A stretch of 64,000 nucleotides of DNA from Aedes albopictus (lineage: Eukaryota > Arthropoda > Insecta > Diptera > Culicidae), in assembly GCF_035046485.1 (NCBI RefSeq), contig NC_085136.1, positions 81,981,734 through 82,045,733 on the forward strand. Reading direction: 5' to 3'. Position 1 is the first letter of the stretch. Each line of letters starts with the position of its first letter. The notes under the pieces are model-generated. The model worked only from the letters and a program-made list of their open reading frames with translations. It was not told where the DNA came from and made no database searches. Made by a program: the position numbers and the translations under genes. Shown here one piece after another: positions 54,578 through 64,000 of the stretch.

Positions 54578-55140
54578 TTTATTTTCAATCTGCCGTCCAA
54601 ATTCAAGCTTCTGATCGACTTGTAACTTCTGTTTCGTGTTCATTGTTATTGCAGTTTGTACAAGGTTTTGTGCTGCACGCATTTCCGCTTTCCACTGTTT
54701 GCAATCACGCTTTTGCCAGCATCCTCTCGACGATTCTCCTTCGGCGGGTTCGTGGACACGTGTGCAATCACGAACGATCTTTCCTTCTGGCGGCATCGCT
54801 CTTCTTTTACCACTTTCAGTGATAGCTTAGACTACTTTCACAATGTAGTCGCTGCAAACGTTCAAATCTACCACTGAAACTCGTTCTTGGAATTTAAAAC
54901 GTCCAACAAAACTTCACCGTAGTTTCTGGACAAATTCCTGGAGTAGATTGGGATTTGCTAAATGTTTCAATAGTTCAGGGGCTTCAGGTTGTTAACCATT
55001 TAAGCTTCGGACATCGGAGAGTGTGTGGCGCGAACCTTCGCTACGGGCACCCGTTAAGCTATTGCAGAGTGAACAAAACTTGCGACACAATTGATGGGTG
55101 GAGCAACAAACTGTTGACGTATTCGTTCGTGCTACCTCAT
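54578..55140. other. Unassigned DNA beside the palindrome
   Basis: A T-rich run at 54570-54590, then DNA with short frames on both strands (109 codons plus at 54493-54822; 79 codons minus at 54557-54796). No domain recognised and no repeat seen. Confidence 0.4.
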
Positions 55141-55168
55141 GGGGGCTGTTCATAAACCACGTAGACCA
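55141..55168. mobile_element. Left end of a GGGGCTGTTCATAAACC-family MITE
   Basis: GGGGGCTGTTCATAAACCAC then GTAGACC matches the end of the MITE at 46731-46906. The right end is not found, and minisatellite begins immediately after. Confidence 0.65.
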
Positions 55169-55170
55169 AT

Positions 55171-56530
55171 CCTTGCGGGATTTCTCCGGGAGTTCCTCTC
55201 AGGTTTCCTCTAGAAATTTCTACCAGGATTCCTCAAGAAGTTTCTCTAGGAATTCCTCCCAAGATTCCTCAAGAAAATCCTCCAGGAATTCCTCCCAGGA
55301 TTCTTCCAGGAATTTCTCCTGGGGTTCTTCCAGAAATTCCTCCTGGGATTCCTTTAGAAATTCCTTTTGGGATTCCTTTAGGAATTCCTCCCGGGATTCC
55401 TCCTGGGAATCCTCTAGGAATTCCTCCCGGGATTCCACAAGAAGTTCCTCCAGCAATTCCTCTAGGGATTCCTCCCGGTATTCTTCCAGGGATTGCTACC
55501 GGGATTTCTCCAGGAATTCCTCCCGGAATTCTTACAGAAAATCCTTCCGGAATTCCTCAAGAAGTTCCTCCAGGCATTTATCCAGTGATTTCTCCCGGGA
55601 TTCTTTCAGGAATTTGTGGGGTGTGCGTATGCATAATGAGTAATCATCTATGAGTGTGCAATTTACAGTGTTTTGTCTTCCAGCGAAGTGTCAAATGATG
55701 AACAAATGGTTCATCCTTTCACTACGTCGTCACAGTGACAACCACCTCTTCGTCCTCGTACTCCAGGCGGCAACAGACCGAGTAACACGTAGGTAAGGGC
55801 CTCAGGCCTACTGTTGGGTGATTCTTCCGCAGTATTATCCGGATTCCACAGGAGATTCCTCCAGGAATTCCTCCCGGGATTCATCAAGAAGTTCCCCCAG
55901 CAATTCCTCTAGGGATTTCTCCCGTCATTTTTTCCAGGAAATACTCCCGAGATTTCTTCAGGAATTCCTCCCAAGATTTCCCTAGGAATTCGTCCCGGGA
56001 TTCATCCAGAAATTATTTTCGGGATTCCTCAATAAGTTCCTTTAGGATTTCCTCTAGCGAATGCTCCCGGGATTCTTCCTGGAATTCCTCTCAGGATTTC
56101 TCCAGGAATTCCTCCCGGGATACCTCCAGAAACTCTTCCTGGGATTTCTCCAAGTATTCCTCCCGGGATTCCTCCAGAATTACCTTCCGGAATTCCTCCC
56201 GGATTACCTCCCGGTAATCCAGGAGTTCCCGCAGGAATTCTTCCTCGGCCCCTTCTGGGATTTCTCCAGAAATTCTCCCTGGGATCCCTCCAGGAGTTCC
56301 TCACGGGATTTCTCCAGGAAGTCCTCGTGGGGTTTCGCCAGCAATTCTTCCCGAAATTCCTCCAGGAATACCTCCCGTGATGCCTCCATGAATACCTCCC
56401 AGGATTCCTCCAGGAATTGCTCCCGGGATTATTCCAATAGTACTTTCTATATGGTTCCTGCAGTACTTTTTTATAGGATTCTTCCAAGTATTTTTTCCGG
56501 GATTCCTCCAGGATTTTCCAATAAAAAGCC
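55171..56530 (+). repeat. ATTCCTCCAGGA minisatellite, forward block
   Basis: Units such as GGAATTCCTCCCGGGATTCC, more regular than at 35-39 kb. Interrupted at 55620-55840 by unique-looking sequence. Frames rich in RNSSRDSS (55098-55643) are repeat translations. Confidence 0.85.
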
Positions 56531-56559
56531 TTCTTTTCTTTTAAGAATTCATCACCAAA

Positions 56560-57620
56560 CTTCTCTAAAAAGATCCCGGAAGAAAATTGTGGAGGAGTCT
56601 CGAAAGGAATTTCGGATAAAATCCTGGAAAAAATTTCTGAAGGAATCCCGAAAGGAATTCCTGGTGGAATCCCGGAAGGCACTTTTGGAGGTATCGCAGC
56701 AGAATTCCTGAAGGAATTCCTACAGCAATTCTTGGAGGAATTCCTTGAGAAATTCCTGGTGGAACTCGTAGGGGGATTCTGAGGTGGATTTCCTGGAGAA
56801 ATCCCGGTAAAACACTTGGAGGAAACCCGAGAGGAGTTCCGTAAGGAATCTCGGAAGGAACTCCTTATAGAATCCCCGAAGGAACCATGGAAGGTAGCTT
56901 TGGAGCAATTCCAGAATAAACTCCTGGATAAAATTCGGAAGGAACTCATGGAAAAATCGCATATGAAAATTCTGGAGTTATCTCGTAAGGAATTCCTGGA
57001 GGTATTTTTGAAGGAATTCCTGGAAGAATCCCGGAACGGACACTTGCAGAAATCCCGGAAGGAACTCCTGAAAGTATTCCGGAAGGAATCATGTGAAGAA
57101 TTTCTGAAGAAATCATGGAAGGAATGCTTAGAGAGCCCCAAAAGAAACTCCTGGAGGAATACCTGGAAGGAACTTCTGGAGGAATTATGGAAGGAACTTG
57201 CCGAGGAATGCCAGAAGGAACTGAGTGAATCATGGAAGGAACTTCTGGTGAAACCCAGAAGAAACTCGTTGATGAATCCCGGAAGGAACTCCTAGGAGAA
57301 TCCCGGAAACGACTCCTGGAGTACTCCCATAAGGAAATTCTGGAGGAATCTAGAAAGAAACTCATGAGGGAATTTCAGAAGGAACTAGTTAATTAATCTC
57401 GAAGGAAACGCCTTAAGGAATCCAAGAAGGGGCTCATGGAAGAATCTCGGAAGGAAGTCCTGGAGGAATTTCGGAAAGAACTCCAGGAGAAACTCCAGAA
57501 AGAACTCTTGGGGGAATCTTGGAAGGAACTCCTGGAGAAATTTTAGAAGGAACTTCTGGAGAAATTCTAGAAGAAACTCCTGGAGGAATCCCGGAAGGGA
57601 CTCCTGGCGGAATTATGGAA
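56560..57620 (-). repeat. ATTCCTCCAGGA minisatellite, reverse block
   Basis: Units GGAATTCCTGGAGGAATCCC and GGAAGGAACTCCTGG are the complement of the forward block. The switch lies near 56530-56570. Long frames here (370 codons minus at 56029-57141, 159 plus at 56816-57295) are low-complexity products. Confidence 0.85.
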
Positions 57621-57691
57621 GTGTTAGTGCTGAGGTAATGGTTAATGAGAAAGCAATTGAAGTTGTTGAAGTGTATCATGAAACACTTGTG

Positions 57692-57865
57692 ACAAGCAGT
57701 GCACATACCACAGAAGAGTCACGCTGCGCAGGTTTTTGGTTGCACAATTCACATAAGTTACAGTTGTACATTGTAACCCAATGCCAGACTAACTTGACAT
57801 TGACTCGTTTGCAACCAAAACCTGCGCTGCTGTGTCTCTTTTTTGACATGTGTGTTGCTTCAGGT
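57692..57865. mobile_element. Foldback MITE, CCCAAGCAACACAC family, copy 3 (diverged)
   Basis: Right end TGACATGTGTGTTGCTTCAG and worn left end CAAGCAGTGCACATACC. The inner blocks GCGCAGGTTTTTGGTTGC and GCAACCAAAACCTGCGC are inverted and match the inner arm of copy 1. Confidence 0.7.
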
Positions 57866-57904
57866 GACAATGATATTTCCCGTAGAGAGAAAAAGCGTCT
57901 CAAG

Positions 57905-58440
57905 GTGGTCTCAGGAGCTTTTCAAAGGATTTTGGGCGGTGGGCATCAGGGGGTTTCCGAAGCGTTTCGGTGGGAATCTAGCGTGTCACAGGGGCGTTTC
58001 AGAGATATTGGGGTGTCTCATAGGGGTTCCAGGGCGTCTCATGAAAGTTTCAAGGTGTGTCAGGGTGATTCGAGGGTATACCAGATCTCAGGAGCGTCTT
58101 GAGAGGCTTCATATAGTGTCAGGGTAGCTTCCAGCGGGTTTCAGAGGCGTCAAAGAATGGTACTAGGGCGTTTCACGTGTGTTTCATGGGTATTTCAGAT
58201 GTGTTTCAGCGGGTCTCAGCGGATTTCAGGATGGCCCCATGGGTGTTTCAGAAGGTCTTAGGGGCGTTGTAAGGGGGTTTCAGAAGTGCTTCAGGGGGTT
58301 TCAGGAGGTATCAAGGGCGTTTTAGGGAGTTTCAGGAGCGATACAGCCGTGTTTTAAGGGAGTTTCACAGTTATTTTAGAGGTGTTTCAGAGGGTTTCAA
58401 GTACGACCCTGGAGCTCCCCGAATTTTTCTGAAACACCTC
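57905..58440. repeat. Degenerate TTTCAGGGGC-type short repeat
   Basis: GGTTTCAGAGGCG, GGCGTTTCAGAG and TTTCAGGGGGTTTCAGG units of about 10-12 bases. The last 40 bases switch to CTGAAACACC. Confidence 0.65.
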
Positions 58441-58604
58441 TGTAGATTTGTAGATCTTGAAAGCCATGATGTTCCGAAAACCGTGCATTGCAAGGCACCA
58501 TGTGTAACACCGAAGATAAGCAGTAATCGTAGATTAGATGGTGAATCTTGATTCTGTAGAACTTGAAAGTCCTGAACTCCACAACATTTTGCATTCCTTG
58601 CATT

Positions 58605-58758
58605 CCCAGCTAACACAAAGTCTTATATGATGTTGAATAGGATGCTAAAGTGGAGGCCATATGCGTACATGCTTCCTTTTAACTGCGTGTAAAGTGTACG
58701 TATATCGCCTCCACTTTAGCATCTTATTCAACATCATATGCGATCGTGTGTTGACAGG
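58605..58758. mobile_element. Foldback MITE with arms of about 60 bp
   Basis: CCCAGCTAACACAAAGTC to GTGTGTTGACAGGG, with inner arms GATGTTGAATAGGATGCTAA and its near complement TTAGCATCTTATTCAACATC. Non-coding hairpin, distinct from the CCCAAGC family. Confidence 0.8.
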
Positions 58759-58759
58759 G

Positions 58760-60560
58760 TTGTCATACAGCCTCAAAAAAGTTGTCTCTTAAATAGGAAT
58801 ATGGAGTACCATGGAAAACAATAACCGTAAACCGCAAGCGTTAATGGCGAATGTGTCATCGAGTTTCTCCGAAACTTATTTTCTAATATCGAAAGTAGTA
58901 AATGTAAACAATTCCATGCAGTATTATCGAAAAAATACGAGAAAAATCCACCAATTTAGACCAAAAGAGGAAGGGTGCGAGGCAGATCGATAAACTGTCG
59001 GAAATGTTTAACCGCCAAGTGCTGTGGACAAATAAAGCTGCGGCAAAAGCTATAGAATTCATACTTCTCAAAGATTCATCATCCGCTAAGAAGCATTTTT
59101 AACCCAGGCAAACAAACACAGCGGTCAAAAGCATCTATTTTCCTTGTCAGTAAATTGAATTCTTTTTTTTTATTTCTCGAGCACATTCCATAGAAATCAA
59201 TTCAAGTGTTCATCGAAACATCAAACCTTCTTTCAACGCTCAATCGTTCGAAGCCGGGTGCCAGAGAAGAGTAGGTCAACATTACACCTTTCATTCATTG
59301 TTGCCATTTGCTATTGAAAAAAAAAAAGATCACCACCATCACCGTCACCTCGTCACCCCACAGCACAAAAGCGATGCGATTCCGGCATCGTCGTCGTCGG
59401 CGTCTATGCTTCTCTATAGTACGAAAGGGGGTGGAAAAGCATTGAAGTCGGATTGCTCCAAACACACACATCGTCGTCGTCGTCGTCGTCGTCGTCTTAA
59501 AGACGACGGTCCATCGCACTTCTCTATGTGGAATGTGGTGTGCTATAATGGTGAGAAAAGTCACAATCTTTGCGTCTTCCGACACTTTCTTTCACCTTCC
59601 GTCGTCTGTCCGTTTTCCGGCTTGACGAGACGATAAGACCCCCTCCTGGAAGCGGACCAGGAGGGCACACATAATCCTAGTCAAGCGAGAAACGAATAGT
59701 ACCTAGCAATAGAGATGGAACAAGATTTTCCCAAGCGACTGAAGGCAGAATCGGTTGGCACCAAGTGCAATCAAGATTGAAATCTCGGTCGTTGTTGAAA
59801 TCCAGTTGGTAACTGTTCGTTCATGTTGGTTCAGTTCACGTAGTCGGTTTTGCGATGAGTTCAACCGGTCACCAAGTCTCCGGCCGGTGCGGTGGTTGTC
59901 AAATTGACAGCACGGCTTTCCAGGAACCAGGTGACACCTTTTCGAAATAGTCTTAGAGCTACGCGGCGAGGGAGATGGCATCTTGATGTCCTTTTTGGTC
60001 CTTTGGACCCAATTCAGCCTAGAAAAAAGACTGTAGATCATGGTGTATCTGAAATTAGATCTCTAGTTGGAAGACTTCTCCCCATTTCTTTCTCCGCATG
60101 ATAATCTCAAGATGTTGAAAGTTTCTTGACACAACCCAAACAGCGCAACTTCCTAAAACAAATGTAACGAGTCATAAACAGAGAACATTTTACCTCAGTT
60201 AATTTCCCGGATAGACAACATCCCGGAAATAAATAAAACTTACCAAGAAGTTTATTCATGAGTTTCGGACTGCCAGAATCCAAACCACACGATGCAACTC
60301 TAACTAACGCCAGGAACCGCTTCATAAAATAGAAAGTTTCCCATTCGCAGTGCATGTTTAGTCTTATTTAAAATGCAATTTAATTTTCTTGTAGTTGCTC
60401 TACAGTTATTGTTTCGTTCATTACTCACTGGCTTTAACTCACTTCAAGCCCTCGAATGGACCATCTGTGGTTTAGTTTTGACTTTCTTGTTTTATTGGGA
60501 AATGAACGAGTGAATCCAAAGATGGCCTTCATAATGTCACGAACCTCATCATGAAAAAAA
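58760..60560. other. Unassigned DNA with a (CGT)n microsatellite
   Basis: No transposon ends recognised. A CGT repeat lies at about 59471-59496. Frames on both strands around it (112 codons plus, 96 minus) include repeat-derived Arg or Thr runs. Possibly unique intergenic or intronic DNA. Confidence 0.45.
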
Positions 60561-61440
60561 AAACTAGATTAATCCACCTGGTGGTGATAGTGCCTTTCTC
60601 GTCGAATATGTACTCATGGTCTTTCAGTCGACGCAATAAATCTGGCCTTAGAGTCAGTGATCAGCCCTTAATCTCTGTGCTTTGGTAACGGACGGGATGG
60701 AGGAAATTCTCATAACAGCGGTCTGGGGCTGTACCACCTACGAATTTCTGAATCCTGAGAATACTTTATTTAGAAAAGCAAGAATTTTATCAAGGTCATC
60801 ATCGAATTGGGAAATTTATTGGAAAATTTCCGACGTTATGTTCAACGTATAGTCCTCTCAGATGACTGCTTGACCACCTTCACTGGATACTGATCCATAC
60901 CAAGATGACAATTGTAAGCTAGGATGCAACTTTTTCCTCAGATCACTTTGAGCTCTTCGAAAAAGTTTTTTCTGCACACTTTAGGCTGTATTTAATTACC
61001 ATTGGTTACGAGATTCATGTTAAATTTGTCATGTATTAATTTCAATTGCCTACAAATTTTAAGTACTGTATATTAACACCTGAGGCATCTAAAATGGTGT
61101 TATTTAATGAGATAGTTTTAGTTTTATGAAGTTTTTGGTTCTCCCCGTCTCCGTCCCCGTAACGTGGGTAGATCACCTTAGAATGGTGCGTTACGGTGTA
61201 AGATCTACCACATTGCATCAAATTTTAATCTTGCTATTTTGATGCCTAAAGTGCTAGCATTCCAGATTACAATTTGATGTATTTTTGTTATGTCTATGAT
61301 TTTTTTAACTGCTAATAAACCTTTTGTTTCAGGCCTGTTCTGGTAATTTTATTGTATAATAATACAATTTTCGAAAAATAGTAACTGTAACGAGCGTATC
61401 ACTTATGCCTTATTCGTATTTATTACTTAATCCTTTATTC
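60561..61440. other. No gene seen
   Basis: AT-rich. CCACCTGGTGGTGATAGTGC near 60580 looks like the end of a dispersed repeat. A weak hairpin around 61160-61215 has GTGGGTAGATCAC and GATCTACCAC arms. Nothing else recognised. Confidence 0.4.
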
Positions 61441-61805
61441 TCTTTTCAGTGAATCTTACCACCATTCCTGGCGCACTAATCAATCTTTTTGAGCAAATCA
61501 TCGTACACATCATCATATTAATATATGCGAACATGTTTAAATATCAATATCGTTATCTGGAAGCGTTTGGTACGGGAGGTCCACGCTTCCATCTTTTCCC
61601 TCGATTTCAAGGTGTAGAATGTTTTCAAATATTGACTATGTTTAAATCGTTCTATCCCTTGAAATCTTCTCTGCGGTACATGCTGCGCAGTTGGCCTGGC
61701 CGTTAGACAAGAAAAATGATAGACTTGGAAAGTCTTCATTTTCCAGGATGCATTCAAGTAATGGCTGCGTTAGTGTGAGATTAGATTAGATTAGATTAGA
61801 TATGA
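61440..61805 (+). mobile_element. Possible retroposon 3' end with (GATTA)n tail
   Basis: A non-AT-rich segment with short frames ends in four GATTA units at about 61779-61800. Tandem tails of this sort mark RTE-type LINEs and SINEs mobilised by them. The body is not recognised. Confidence 0.45.
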
Positions 61806-62186
61806 AGTTTTTGGTTCTCTTACACATATCTATTGCTTCCATTGATTTTGTTCACTTTCGTAACTTCGCTGAAGCACTCAACACTGCTTCTGCAACACCA
61901 TCGGTAGCGTATTATGTAGTCTGAGCCTATTTTCTTGTTAACTGTTCATTAGGTTATCGAAATGTCACGATTTGATGTGTCCCATGTATAAGTTTGGTAC
62001 ATATACTTTATATTTGCCACTTTTGAGAGGATATCCGGAAACGATTCCGGATCATTACCAGTAGTATTAAATGTGGTCTGCACACTTAAAAATTCTGAAA
62101 TTTTCACGAGACAGAAGCATCAAAGAACGTAAACATTTTCAAGACTGAATCACAAATTGGACTCAATTTTACGCGCATCTTGTAAG

Positions 62187-62586
62187 CAGTGCTGAAAATT
62201 TCATTTCGTCGTATCTAAATTCAATCACCTACAGTTCATTTTGGAAGCTGAACCTGAGAATATGGTATATGTAAAACTTGTGCGGCTAGACCAGTTCTGC
62301 AAGAAAGTCACGGAAAACCCGTTATTTTTTGAATATTTAAGGTAAATGTCACGGACTACCTTTGAAAAATGCCAAATGATATTCACCGTGAATATCATTT
62401 GCATTTTTCGAAGGTAGTCCGTGACATTTACCTTAAATATTCGAAAAATATCGTTTTTTTCGTGACTTTCTTGCAGAACTGGTCTAGCCGCACAAGTTTT
62501 TCATATACCATATTCTCAGGTTCAGCTTCTAAAATGAGCTGTAAGTGATTGAACTCAGATATGACGAAATGAATTTTTCAGCACTG
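62187..62586. mobile_element. hAT-type foldback element, 400 bp
   Basis: Almost the whole element is a palindrome centred at about 62386 (ATATTCACCGTGAATAT). Ends CAGTGCTGAAAATTTC and the complement of CAGTGCTGAAAAATTC. Flanked by the 8-bp duplication CTTGTAAG (62179-62186 and 62587-62594). Confidence 0.88.
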
Positions 62587-62599
62587 CTTGTAAGTACTG

Positions 62600-63840
62600 G
62601 TTGGTTGCGTTAGATGTCAACAAATCCACTTCACCAGAAACGTACTATCAGTATCATATTCATCTGCCACCTTCTAACTCGGTGAAATAGCCGAGAGCTA
62701 AGAGATCCTGAGTTCGAAGCCAGGTATGTCAAAATTATACTTTTATAGGGGTAGTCGGGGTAAGCACCTCATAAAATCACCTAAAATCTAATATTTTTAA
62801 CAAACCGACCTAACAGCTCTACTACTGGTCTGATATGGAAGCCATTGAAACGTTAGAACAAATAAGTTTAAGCTCACAGTAAATTAGAAAAATAAAATTG
62901 AGAAACGTTGGCCAAATTACACCGAAGAGGGCTAAATAGACACACCACATAAGACTCCTGTTGTTCAAATACATTAGATGGCTTCAAAAATAGTTTATTT
63001 TCTGTATACATCACGTTGACACACTACAATTCAATGTCTATCGGTGCGTATTAAGTTTGTGTTACATTAGGGGAAGCAAATCTTCATTGAAAATAGGGTG
63101 CTCAAATTACCGCGACGGTTTAAAATCGACGCAAAAATCAAACATTTTTTCAAAAATCTTTTATTGGCATATAAACACGAATTGACTTATATTTTCATGT
63201 GTCTTGCGTAGTATTATCAGAATCATTATGATCAATAATAATCATAATAAACGAGAGATTTATCGTTGTTTTCTGCATGTTAAAACGACTTTTGCTTAGG
63301 GTGGCCGAACTACCCCGATTTACACTATGTTTTACTATCATATCGGTTCTAGCGATTGCTAGACGCTAAGAAAATATAAGTCCTGGAAGACGTAAATTTA
63401 CATGTTTTGACCTCTAAATTTGTGTCTTTGAAGACGCTCGTATATGTCAGGTTCAGGACACTTGCATCAGGATACCCAGAACTAGTAACACTATCGATAG
63501 TAACTTATGTGGAATCTGTCTATTTTCTTATTATTCGTGCATCAGGTTACTGACAAAAAAGCGATTTAATGTACCGCAAGCATGCACAGCAACTAATTTT
63601 GTACTATTCAGGCGCGTAATTTCCGGTGATGTATTCATTTTCGAACGTAGTTTCACTCGGTTACATCGTTTTCCAACAATTATCACACTCATCATGCACA
63701 CCCTGGTTGGCACCGGAAAGTATCAACAAACCCATTTCAGCAGATACCTGGAAGCAGTATCATATTTATCAACTTCCTTCTAACTCGGTGAAATAGACGG
63801 GAGGTAAGGGATGTGCCTCACAATCTACGGATCAGTGTAC
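62600..63840. repeat. Diverged repeated segment pair
   Basis: Text around 62600-62715 (TATCATATTCATCTGCCACC, TTCTAACTCGGTGAAATAG) recurs at about 63705-63810 (TATCATATTTATCAACTTCC, TTCTAACTCGGTGAAATAG). Between them, GGGGTAGTCGGGGTAAGC near 62748 and GAACTACCCCGATTTAC near 63307 look like worn inverted ends of another element. No gene seen. Confidence 0.5.
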
Positions 63841-63867
63841 GAATCCATGCCAATATTTTACTTAGGG

Positions 63868-64000
63868 AGCGTCCATAAATTATGTCACGCAAAAATTGCC
63901 CGTTTTCAACCCCCCCTCCCCCCTTTGTCACACTTTTTGTATGAGACTTCTGAAACTTTTGTATGAGTTGTCACACTTTACTGAACCCCCCCCCTCCCCT
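63868..64000. mobile_element. MITE-like repeat, cut by the window end
   Basis: GGGAGCGTCCATAAATTATG followed by C-rich tracts and TTTGTATGAG repeats. The design (GGG.GCGTCCATAAATTA) parallels the GGGGCTGTTCATAAACC MITE. The right end lies outside the window. Confidence 0.65.

Noticed and set aside
56029..57141. 370-codon minus frame, partly Ser/Arg rich and partly Gly/Pro rich
   Set aside because: It crosses the minisatellite strand switch and changes composition there, as expected of repeat translation.

Overview
This 64 kb window is non-coding, repeat-dominated animal DNA, best explained as a culicine (Aedes-type) mosquito chromosome segment. The evidence is the repeat company: tRNA-headed SINEs with triplet tails that resemble Feilai, RTE-clade non-LTR elements with short tandem 3' tails, R1-clade non-LTR elements, and many hAT, Tc1/mariner-like, piggyBac-like and foldback MITEs nested in one another. 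No intact host gene was found. The only non-repeat open frame worth a note is an unidentified 130-codon frame at 1222-1614 (minus strand) with a possible signal anchor.

Layout. 1-8.6 kb: AT-rich DNA, a SINE, a foldback MITE, a possible solo LTR and two decayed RTE-clade copies. 8.7-13.3 kb: a hAT element with 8-bp target duplications, a third RTE copy, and an R1-clade ORF1 remnant ended by a foldback MITE. 13.6-19.3 kb: a 152-bp satellite, then a 132-bp satellite that has received at least three datable insertions (a SINE-like composite, a hAT MITE and a truncated SINE), each with target duplications. 19.3-23.1 kb: a SINE containing a mariner-like MITE, then 2.5 kb of 12-bp satellite. 23.2-27.3 kb: one TIR element holding two 17-bp satellites in opposite orientation, inserted in a CTACCCTACC-type repeat. 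27.6-29.4 kb: three TA-target elements in a row sharing their TA dinucleotides.

31.2-35.3 kb: badly decayed R1-clade copy (plus strand). 35.3-40.8 kb: a 5.5-kb hAT-type element filled with a degenerate ATTCCTCCAGGA minisatellite. 41.7-43.5 kb: hAT-like and piggyBac-like MITEs. 44.3-47.5 kb: a long-TIR element with one MITE nested in each arm, so each arm supplies the empty site for the other. 47.7-51.5 kb: a better preserved R1-clade copy (minus strand), then a second piggyBac-like copy and a full SINE. 54.3-54.6 kb: a near-perfect 250-bp palindrome with a hammerhead-ribozyme-like motif on each strand, the most interesting feature here. 55.1-57.6 kb: the ATTCCTCC minisatellite again, this time switching orientation in the middle. 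58-64 kb: mostly unassigned DNA with foldback MITEs and a second hAT-type foldback.

There is no gene system or operon. The window records layered insertion, satellite growth and decay. The retroelement reading frames still show catalytic motifs, but every copy is broken.
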